Part shown: positions 55,872-64,000 of the stretch, piece by piece
Numbering within the stretch: the first letter of the stretch is position 1
Layout: every line of letters starts with the position of its first letter
From: Orobanche coerulescens
Lineage: Eukaryota; Streptophyta; Magnoliopsida; Lamiales; Orobanchaceae
Reading direction: 5' to 3'
DNA length: 64,000 bases
NCBI GenBank assembly: GCA_033398695.1
Contig: CM065802.1
Coordinates: 144,570,096 to 144,634,095, forward strand
Made by a program: the position numbers and the translations under genes
The notes under the pieces: model-generated
What the model saw: the letters and a program-made list of their open reading frames with translations, nothing else
What the model was told of the DNA's origin: nothing
The model's database searches: none

Positions 55872-55907
55872 AAGTTTCGGGACGAAACTTCTTTAAGGAG
55901 GGTAGAA
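55872..55907 (+). promoter_or_regulatory. Hairpin and polypurine tract of element D
   Basis: AAGTTTCGGGACGAAACTT (8-bp stem, 3-base loop), then TTAAGGAGGGTAGAA directly before the 3' LTR. Confidence 0.75.
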
Positions 55908-57974
55908 TGTAATATCCGCAATTTCAAATTTTGGTAATTTTCTTTTTCGGAGGAAGTTTGTTTTGACAAATCTATCATGACCATTTCGTCATTCCGAGAA
56001 TGATTAATTGTGCACTTTTTGTCATCCGAGTTCGTTTCGGTGTCGTTTTGTTGAGTTCCGTGTCCTTAATCGACTTTTTCACATGGGAGTTCGACTTTGT
56101 TAGATCACCATTAATTTTTGGTAACTCCAAAAATTCTGAATCTTTGCAATATTATAGAGCATCGAGTTAGCTTTCCAATGGTTCGAACGGTGAGTCAATC
56201 GGAGTCCGGACGAGAGAGTTATGGTCGTTTTAGCTCACCCGCTCGTTATTGGCCGATCACTGCCGGCCGAACTCGGCCGTGTCGTCCGACACGGCCCGTG
56301 CCGTACTCGTCCGGATAAGCCGGAAGTCTATGCCTCAGGACCCGGCCGTGTCGTGCAGCACGGCCGAGCCGAACTCTTAGGATAAGCCGGAGCGGCGCCC
56401 AGAGGCCGGCCGTGCTCGGGACACGGTCGAGTCAATGCCGAGCGCCACGGACAGGTCACTATCGGTAGGCCTCTCGGCGGCGCGACCGTGTCTAGCAGGA
56501 CACGGTCGAGTCCTGCCGGCCAGTGCGCGCCACGACCGTGTCGGGCGGACACGGTCGAGTCTGTCGACTATTTAAGGCCCTACAGACGTTTTTCTTCCCA
56601 TTTTTCACCTTCTTCTTCTCCTCTTCCGCAGCTGGGCGTGTTCTAAACTTGAAGCCATGTTGTTTAACAACATATCCATGGAGTTCTTGAGGTTATATCA
56701 TCGATAATCCGTCCGATATCATCCCTTGATCCAGCGAATCAAGGTTAGATCTTTAGAACCCTACTTTTGGTAAAATTGGGGGTTTTCGTGTTTTTGTCCG
56801 ATTCGTTCCGTTTTGTTGATTAATTCATGATGAATATGATTAATCTTGTTAGTATTCTTAGTTTCCCTACGGATTCATGGTATATTTCGTGATTTTTACG
56901 GAATCGAGAGGGTTTGGTTGTGGTCCGCCCTCGTTGTTGTTTATATACGAATATACATGAATCGTAGGCGGGTTTTCGGGTGTATTCCAATTCCGTATTC
57001 ATTTAGAAATGGTTGTGATTGTATTCTTCGAATCGTTAGGTTCGGTCTCGTTGGTTCCTAGCGTTCGTCGGTGACTTTCCTTTCCGTTCGTTGCGTAAAT
57101 CAATAATTCAAGGCAAGTATTTTTGGAAACCTTTAAGCTTAACATGAAATGGTGATGTATATTACTTGTGTGTAACTCACCTTGTGTTGGCCCGACGGGG
57201 TCAAGGAGGGAAATCTATGCTGCCGCCCTGGATTTCACGAGTTTCGTACCACTAGCCAACTCGGTAGGGTCCTTGTGAGGCCTCGAGTGAGAATGTATGC
57301 TGCCGCCCTGTTCTCACGGCATAGCGTGTGCGAGGTAGTGTTTGTCTGTAATTGAAGCCAACTCGGTAGGGTCCTGCGAGGCCTCGAGTGAGAATGTATC
57401 TGCCGCCTGTTCTCAAGGCTAATTGTGGGTGTATATTTTAGGAAAAGACATGTCTTATTTTGGTTTTCGAAATGATATTGGTGCTTGTTCTATGTACTGT
57501 GTAAGCGTTTGGTTTGCCTTGAATACGTGTACTCGAGTAATTGCGTACCCCTCTGGGGACCCGTTGTCGGGGATATTCTTGTTATGGATTTGAGGTTATG
57601 TTCGACCAGACGAGCGGTACTGGATGGTACGAGGATGTCGGCAAGGTTGTTGACATGTGCAATCGAGTCTTGTTATTTCTTCTTGTCTCTTTTGATGTGG
57701 ATGTTTTCCAAATTGTAAACTTATAGATTGTACTCGCGAGTACTTAGGCTTTTTCCTTTGATTGTGATTGGTCTTCGTTGGAGTTCTTGTATTTGTCGGT
57801 TGATGTTATTTATGCGGTTGTCTGGACGTGTTGTTTTATGTTCTTATTGTTAACAATTGTTTCCTTGCTAAGCGAGGCGGTTAGTCGAGTGGTGTTTTCT
57901 TGTGTTAGCCTGGTGGGTCCCATGTAGGGGTCCACGGCGCTGTAATTCTCCTCGAATATCTTGGGGGTGTTACA
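55908..57974 (+). repeat. Element D 3' LTR
   Basis: 2067 bp, near-identical to 49852-51919. Most differences are small indels in C/G words, for example TTTTCCGGAAAAGAC (51375) against TTTTAGGAAAAGAC (57437). Confidence 0.9.
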
Positions 57975-58009
57975 GGAGCTTGGCGCAAGGCTCGGCGGGA
58001 GGCGGAGCT

Positions 58010-58241
58010 TGTTTCAGGAGAATGTCAAAAAGCAGTAAAGATAAATCAATCAATTATATTTATAACACTGATAGAGAGGGCATTTACAATGAGAGTTCTT
58101 CCATACGTAAGATTTCTAGTTAAGATAAGATTCCTAATGAGATCCTACTACCTCTGAAATGATCTAGAATCTTCCATCTATGTATCTTCCTACAACTAGT
58201 ATTAGGCAAAATACCTACAAGGAAAGGATATCCCGGAATAC
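58010..58241 (-). repeat. Copia 5' LTR remnant
   Basis: About 230 bp homologous to 17697-17936. It lacks 12 bp that contain the TATA box in the other copy (GGGCATTTACAATG here against GGGCCTTTATATAGGCATTACAATG in parts there). It ends near GGAATACC at 58241, so most of U3 is absent. Confidence 0.7.
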
Positions 58242-58447
58242 CTGTTAAATTTTTTAATATTTGTTAAGCTTAATTGGGCTTACAATACTCGGACCGAACG
58301 AGGAAGATTTGGTGGTTATTGCAAATTAAATATATTTTTATCTTTAAAGTCCGTTGTAATATGCCGACTTTACAATATTGATGTACTTTATTAAACTTGG
58401 ACTAATATTCCTCAGTTCATTTGTAGCTGCAACATTTATTTTTTACA
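58242..58447. other. AT-rich flanking DNA
   Basis: No gene or repeat was recognised. This may be the pre-insertion flank of the copia element or a truncated U3. Confidence 0.4.
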
Positions 58448-58970
58448 TCTATACTATATAAAACTTATCCCCTTAATTTAATGTGAAAGGGGGATTTATA
58501 TCACTTATTTAAATATATAATATAAAAGAGTCTAACAAAATACATAAAAAAGATTTAAAAATTATAATTATACCTAACTTCAAAAGATGGATGGGCCGTA
58601 TTTGGAGGTTCTATAAGACGAAACAGTTGTCTCATTTATTAATTTTTATTATCATAATTTCAGATTTTCATTTATTAATTTTTGGTTTTAGCAAAGAGAT
58701 TGCAGAAGGGTATTTTGGGGAGAGAAACATCAGTTTGTAAACAGCAGCAATTATTGGGGTGGAATTACATATGAAGAGACTATTTTAATTATAATTTTTA
58801 ATGTAAATAAACTCATTTAAATACAAAAGTTATGATAAACATCACAATGCAAATGCATCTTCTAATACACAAGGTGATTAAAATGAACTTTTAAATGATA
58901 GTATAAATTACAAGATGGTTAAATTTTAGCTATGAAATCTTAGATACAATCGGTGCATCGCACGGGTTGA
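58448..58970 (+). mobile_element. Helitron-like non-autonomous element candidate
   Basis: It starts A|TCTATACTATATAAAAC (58448), like plant Helitron 5' ends (TC, inserted after A). It ends in a hairpin GTGCATCGCAC (58953-58963) followed by GGGTTGAATAA. The expected CTRR end is not intact and no coding sequence is present. Related hairpins occur at 59165-59178 and 61102-61119. Confidence 0.4.
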
Positions 58971-59300
58971 ATAAACCAAAAACAACCCCGAAGCAACATA
59001 CGGGTTAGTAAAGCCTCATTTCATATAACTAATTACATAGACTAAAATAAAAGGACAATAACAATAAAAAAATATATAAACTTCTCTAAAAGACATTTAA
59101 ATTCTGTCATCTGCTCATTCAACCGTCTGCCCCAACATTACGTACAAAACACGTAGATATTCAACCAAAGACCGTGCATCGCATGGGTTGGATAATGCCT
59201 CGTTGTTTATATAATGACCCTTGATTGAAGTATGTTCTACTAATATACGTAATTAAATTTCTCTTTTATGACTTTGTGTTGTTCGTTGTTAATATGAAGA
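58971..59300. other. AT-rich spacer with a second GTGCATCGCA motif
   Basis: CCGTGCATCGCATGGGTTG at 59164-59182 resembles the hairpin at 58950. Otherwise nothing was recognised. Confidence 0.4.
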
Positions 59301-59308
59301 AAACACAC

Positions 59309-59310
<2 letters not shown>

Positions 59311-59389
<79 letters not shown>
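59311..59389. repeat. (TA)n microsatellite
   Basis: About 39 TA units, flanked by the same 9 bp (ACACACGTG) at 59303-59311 and 59391-59399. Confidence 0.95.
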
Positions 59390-59396
<7 letters not shown>

Positions 59397-59400
59397 GTGG

Positions 59401-59659
59401 GGATTGCTTCAAATGGGAACCAGTCCTTAAAATAGGAATATGAGTTTAATGCATATTTAGTATGAATTCACTGCACACATAATAAGTTGTAATACATATT
59501 CATTTTTTCGAATTAACGACATGCATTTACTACATATTCACTGTGCAGTGGGAGAAAAAATGAATATGCATTACAATACACTATGTGTGCAGTAACTCTG
59601 GTAAATATGCACGGACTCACGTTCCCATTTTAATGACTGGTTCACATTTGAACCAATCC
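59401..59659. mobile_element. MITE with about 39-bp terminal inverted repeats
   Basis: Left end GGATTGCTTCAAATGGGAAC, with CAGTCCTTAAAAT following. The right end is its complement with few changes. The interior also folds back (CACTGCACACATA and TATGTGTGCAGT; TGAATATGCATT). 259 bp. No clear target duplication. It may be Mutator-like. Confidence 0.75.
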
Positions 59660-60184
59660 ATAAATATATATGCTTGATAAATACTCCATTTGTTCCACTC
59701 AAAACTTTGTTTTTACCTCTTTTTTTTGTACTTTTAGAAATTTTACATTAATCACATTTACACAATCAAATCAAACAATCACTTTCTACCTTTTACTCTC
59801 CACCATACATCCACTATTAATATTTTTTATTAATCTACATCACATATTTATCATTATTATTTAGATCAATCATTACATAAAATGCACTGAATATACACTT
59901 CTGTCAAGTTTTGAGTAAGATGTAGATGGAGTAACTACATTTGATTTTTTTCATTTTTTCTTTCAAAAAATCAATTATGAGAAAAGTGAGTCAAACAAAA
60001 TTGTATGCAAATAGGTCTTATGAAAACAGTAATTTCATAATCATTACATTACTATTGTTGAGTTTGTTTTGTTTTTCAACAAATACTATGGTTATTTATT
60101 TTTTATAACATTCATTTTTAATATATTCATTATACTATTCACCCATTATTTATCTAAATATGATTGTGCAAAATTGTTAATCTT
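59660..60184. other. AT-rich DNA without recognised features
   Basis: Only short ORFs, low complexity A/T and TTTTTT runs. Confidence 0.5.
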
Positions 60185-60620
60185 AGGCTCTCTTTGGCAA
60201 AAAGTAGCGAATAGCGGATGAGCTGTCTTATAGTGGATAAACTAGCTTATAGCGGATGAGATAGTGGATAACGGATAAAATAGCTGACTAAACATAAAGT
60301 GTTTGGTAAAACTAGTGGTTGAAGTAGCTTATAAAATAAAGTACGTAAATAGATATTTGCAATTAATGCTTAAATGAGAGAAAATTTCATTTAATGGAGG
60401 ATAAATGAGGAATTTAATTAAAGTAATAAAGGTAAAATTGAGAGAAAAAATGAAATGCTATAAGCTATAAGCTCAAATGCTAATTCAAGTAGCGTTTCAG
60501 GAAAATGCTATAAGCTACTGAAAAACGCTATAAGTTATCATTGACAAACATTTATCAATAGCTTATATGCTATAAACTATCTGCTATATGTTAGCAGATT
60601 GATGTTGCCAAACAGAGTTT
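60185..60620. mobile_element. hAT-like MITE
   Basis: Ends AGGCTCTCTTTGGCAA and TTGCCAAACAGAGTTT are complementary at 13 of 16 positions. Subterminal repeats of AGCGGAT and GCTATAAGCT type are present. An imperfect 8-bp duplication (TAATCTTA and TAATATAT) flanks it. 436 bp, no coding sequence. The GGCTCTGTTTGGCAA-like end is common in plant hAT MITEs. Confidence 0.75.
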
Positions 60621-61090
60621 AATATATGATGAACGTAATGACTAAAAAATATTAATATTTAAGTATACATTTCACTCACATCCAATAACTTCTCTCAATT
60701 AATTAAATAAAAAAATACAAAAAATACAGATATAACTACTACCTTAATTATTTACTAGCTTAGGACCCATGATGGCTGATGTATGAGCTTAATATCATTA
60801 ACTACTTTTTAATTCTCAAAAACTCAAAAAAGTCAGCATTTTTTTAATTTATTGATTATTTTGAAGAACATTAGTTGATTATTAAATTAGTAAAATATAT
60901 TAATCAAACATTATTGCAATTTTATAAGGATTATAGATCTTCGTTTATTTGTATTTGTAGTCATAACTATTTAATCATTCATATACACAAATTAGTTTTA
61001 TTTTAATTTATTACTATTTTGTATATAGATATATAAATTAAACACATTAAATAACCATTAAGCAAATCTATTATTAAACCATTACATACA
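60621..61090. other. AT-rich DNA without recognised features
   Basis: No ORF of note and no repeat seen. Confidence 0.5.
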
Positions 61091-61099
61091 CGAGTCATT

Positions 61100-61770
61100 C
61101 AGACCCGGGCGATGCCCCGGGCTGTATATGATGGTATTATATATTTAAATTGTTATTGTTCAGCACAAATTTTCATCATTTTGATCATGGATCCGTCATT
61201 TATTTTCGTCATTTTATATACGGGACGTATTTTTGTCATTGTATATATAAGTTGTCATGGTAGCATACATTTTGTAGCATGATACGTATTTAAAATAGTT
61301 TATTGACATGTAATCTTTTAAGATGTATTTTTTACGTAATATTTTTTGTCTATTTATTTTGGTATTGACTCTATCATTTTTAATTAGAACTAACTAATAT
61401 TAATACATTGGGCTAAGTTATAACTATTTCTTATGATAGTCAATGATGCCCGTGCGATGCACATGTGCTGTATAGAAGTTTTCATAGATTTAAAATACGT
61501 GCGATGCACATGGGCTATATAGAAGTTTTCATAGCGTAATATTCGGCATTTATTTTCGTCATTTTATATTTAAGTTTTCATGGTGTCACACATTTGCTAA
61601 GCTTTATACGTACTTAGAATACTTTATTGAGTTGCACATGGTGTATATAAGTTTTTATATCGTAATCTTGAACTTATTTTCGTCATTATATATCTAATTG
61701 TGATGGTATCACATTTCTAAGCATGACACACATTTAAAATAGTATATTGACATTAAAAGAGTATATCTGA
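61100..61770. repeat. Degenerate tandem array with GCGATGC hairpins
   Basis: Three related units (about 61128-61310, 61495-61640, 61640-61760) share TTATTTTCGTCATTTTATA, CATGGTNNCACACATTT and TATTTAAAATAGT. Units are preceded by CCCGGGCGATGCCCCGGG (61102-61119) or GTGCGATGCACATGNGCT (61448, 61499). Further such motifs lie near 61904 and 61938. Confidence 0.6.
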
Positions 61771-62139
61771 AGAGATTTTATTTAAGATGTTACATTGAAA
61801 AGAGACTATTCACATGTAAATTTTAAATATGTATAAGTTACATAAATTATTTTAAATATGAAGCGATGACATTAATGTTGGAGACCTTTTATATTCATCC
61901 ACGTGCAATGCACACAGGTTTGGACTGCCTCAGGACCCATGCGATGCACTCAGGTTGGATCTAATTGTTTTTTTCGTAATGTTCGGGACTAATTTTCGGT
62001 TCATGTTTGAAACTCTCATCTTTTTGTGAAAGACGGACTTCGTTGTTCAAATAAATTACATTATTAAAAGCGAACTATAAAACAAATTTCCTTTTTAACA
62101 AAACTATAAAAATATAAAACATTAAAGTGATTAGTATAT

Positions 62140-62400
62140 TCAAGAGTATAAATTATAATTCGTATAATAAATTATAATTCGTATAGTAAAATATTGCATG
62201 TTTAATTTGTAACGTACTATTAATATGAATGCCAGGTATTCATCTATATTGACACCGGTGGCCGTGGCATTGTTCTTGTTGTTGTTGTTCTTCTTGTTGT
62301 CTTTGTTGTTGTTCATTGGCATTTTGCATGTTTTGTTCTTGATACAATTTTCGTGACTTGTCAATCTCTTTCTTTAATGTGAAGAGGTTTTTTGCAAAAT
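62140..62400 (-). pseudogene. Duplicated Q-rich segment, copy 1
   Basis: Minus strand: EQNMQNANEQQQRQQEEQQ-like sequence, interrupted relative to copy 2. It shares GTAACGTACTATTAATA, CACCGGTGGCC and TTTTGCATGTTTTGTTCTTG with 62968-63170. It seems to be an exon duplicate that has decayed. Confidence 0.45.
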
Positions 62401-62801
62401 GTTATATTTAAATGAGGCTTTTCATATGTAATCTTTTAATGTGAGTAACTTACATAAATTATTTTTTGATTAATGCATTATTACAACATTTTTCCATAAA
62501 CTATAATATCGAATTTGGAGCATTCATTAGTAACTCATTCTAAGTATTTCTGATGTATGTGACATGAATCACATGATCTCAAACTCAAATGAATAATGCT
62601 TACCTTGTGATATGTGGATAACATTTGAAATACAATTTTCTTCTCCTTTATATACTTCTTCGATTTAGAAGATTCTCATTGTTATGATGATAGTGTGAAG
62701 ATATTTTTATTATATTTTTATTAACATCGACATAATTTACACAGTCATATCAAATATCAAAGTCACACAATATTCCAAGACGTTTAATTAAAAAAGTGAC
62801 A
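62401..62801. other. AT-rich DNA without recognised features
   Basis: Nothing recognised. Confidence 0.4.
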
Positions 62802-63184
62802 TTAACACAACGCAAGACAAAAAACTACATTAAGAGCAAAAATATTAAAATGCACCAACAAAGTGTAGTAATAATTATTGACTAAAAATTGAATGCTCGT
62901 CACATCATTTTCAATAAACTTACTTGCTAACGAATCAATAGTATTAGCCCGTTTATCGGTATTACATGAAGTAAAATATTGCATGTTTAATTTGTAACGT
63001 ACTATTAATACGAAAGCTAAGTATTCATCCCACCGGTGGCCACGGCGTTGATCTTGTTGTTGTTGTTGTTGTTTTTGTTGTTGTTGTCTTTGTCGTTGTT
63101 GTTCATTGGCCTTTTGCATGTTTTGTTCTTGACATAATTCTTGTGACTTCTCGATCTCTTTCTTTAATGCTTCTTGATGCGCTA
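62802..63184 (-). pseudogene. Duplicated Q-rich exon-like segment, copy 2
   Basis: On the minus strand a good acceptor TTTTTTTGTAG ends at about 63184 and is followed by an open frame: HQEALKKEIEKSQELCQEQ, then NMQKANEQQRQ and a poly-Q stretch, then RRGHRWDEYLAF. It stays open to 62802. This resembles a C-terminal coiled-coil, Q-rich exon of a plant transposase-like gene, but I cannot name it and see no other exons. The codon after DEYLAF drifts into AT-rich sequence, so the true stop is unsure. Confidence 0.4.
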
Positions 63185-63814
63185 CAAAAAAATAGATATA
63201 GTTGATCGTTAGTAACTTAAATACAGTTAATCAATATATTGCATTTTCGATCAAAGTAAAAATATTCGTGCATGTTCCACTTAATTGATAAGACAACGAT
63301 GTGTAGGATCTCTTAAACCATTAGAAAAGATGATGTTACTACCAAATCTCCTAAGCCACTATCTTTATGTTCTACATTGTTACACACAAAAAATACACGT
63401 GAAATTTACATAAAATAATATAAATCAATATGCTAAATAAGTAAGACGATATGATGCTTACTTTACCACCATAATAAGTTGTAGCCCAATGTGCACGCGG
63501 TGTGGAGGAAGTTGTGGTTTGTTGTGTGTGATTTTTGACACATTATATAGTTGATAAAATATTTGTAACTCATGGACGGGAAGGTAAAAAGACTAACCAC
63601 TAATTGGTGTGTTTAATTTATGCATTCATGGCATTTTTGGTTTGTATTCTTTGTGTTTAATGTGCACGATTCCGATGTACTTACCCTTATGCATGACTAT
63701 TAAATCAATGTACTGACACATGAAGCTTTCACATTTCACTTTCAATTCATGAAACATTTATTGTGAGCACTTTGCATTTATAAGACAACTTAAGCTTTTA
63801 GTATATAAGATTAA
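63185..63814. other. AT-rich DNA without recognised features
   Basis: No ORF or repeat was recognised. It may be intron or flank of the Q-rich segment. Confidence 0.4.
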
Positions 63815-64000
63815 TCTATATATATAAAAAATGAGTCCATGGCATAAATGAGAGCATTAATGCATAAATGAGAGCATTAATTTTCTCTATATATACAGAT
63901 TTATCAAGTCTCTTTTAAGTCTTTATGGGTCATATGACTTTCCATTTGTCTAAAAAAAACCATCATATTAATTACCTTTAAATGCTAGGAATGAAGCTAC
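63815..64000 (+). mobile_element. Helitron-like 5' end candidate at the window edge
   Basis: A|TCTATATATATAAAAAATG at 63815 is similar to plant Helitron 5' ends. A 20-bp direct tandem duplication GCATAAATGAGAGCATTAAT follows at about 63843-63882. The 3' end is outside the window. Confidence 0.3.

Larger units (their letters stand above)
49852..57974 (+). mobile_element. Element D: non-autonomous gypsy-type LTR element with mosaic interior
   Basis: LTRs 49852-51919 and 55908-57974 (2068 and 2067 bp) are flanked by the perfect duplication GGAGC (49847-49851, 57975-57979). It has a primer site and polypurine tract on the + strand, opposite to its copia host. The 4-kb interior has a degraded protease, sequences homologous to element A's interior, and an LTR-like insert. 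No intact ORF. Confidence 0.92.
17697..58241 (-). mobile_element. Old copia element split by four nested gypsy insertions
   Basis: Copia pieces on the minus strand, in 5' to 3' order: LTR remnant 58010-58241; leader 57980-58009 plus 49170-49851; gag 49169-48302; protease 35301-35113; linker 29738-29590; pre-integrase, integrase, RT and RNase H 21508-18150; LTR 17697-about 17940. The pieces are collinear with one copia element. They are separated exactly by A, B, C and D, each bordered by a 5-bp target duplication. Many stops and frameshifts show that it is the oldest layer. Confidence 0.85.

Overview
This is plant nuclear DNA, very probably from a eudicot, and almost all of it is nested LTR retrotransposons. 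The evidence is plant-type Ty3/gypsy and Ty1/copia proteins, primer-binding sites matching plant tRNA-Asp and initiator tRNA-Met, LTRs of 0.85 to 3.4 kb, MITEs and Helitron-like motifs. I see no confident host protein-coding gene, and the species cannot be named from the sequence. || Left block (1-14787): a decayed chromovirus (called G1 here) runs on the + strand. It has a 5' LTR-like segment (1-1769), a pol pseudogene (about 1836-5091) and a 3' LTR that starts at 5127. Only 6 bp into that 3' LTR sits a well preserved, minus-strand, Athila-like element (E, 5133-12952). E has paired 1.32 kb LTRs, a GTGAT target duplication, a tRNA-Asp primer site and one long gag-protease ORF, but no reverse transcriptase or integrase. 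The G1 3' LTR resumes at 12958 and ends at 14787. || 14788-17693: the 5' part of another copia element (LTR 15460-16310, minus strand), with a tRNA-like Pol III promoter (SINE candidate) in its leader, then unassigned DNA. || Large nested block (about 17697-58241): one old minus-strand copia element was split by four later gypsy insertions, each with a perfect 5-bp target duplication: A (21509-29584, TTAGT), B (29744-35107, ATTTG), C (35570-47579, ATTAA) and D (49852-57974, GGAGC). Read on the minus strand, the copia pieces run in order: LTR, leader, gag, protease, pre-integrase, integrase, RT, RNase H, LTR. Only C carries a near-complete gag-pol. It also has an extra acidic reading frame between primer site and gag. 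A, B and D are non-autonomous (LARD-like), and D has a mosaic interior. || Right block (58242-64000): AT-rich non-LTR sequence with a Helitron-like 5' end and hairpins, a long TA tract, two MITEs, a degenerate tandem array and a duplicated glutamine-rich exon-like segment. || The most interesting signals are in the LTRs. Several families carry different, family-specific arrays of perfect GC-rich palindromes or hairpins just upstream of the TATA box. Three families share one conserved box directly before the array. Five LTR types share an intron-like GC donor and AG acceptor pair. Every gypsy element except E has an AAGTTTCG-type hairpin at its polypurine tract. How these parts work together is inference: non-autonomous A, B, D and E would need enzymes supplied in trans by relatives elsewhere.
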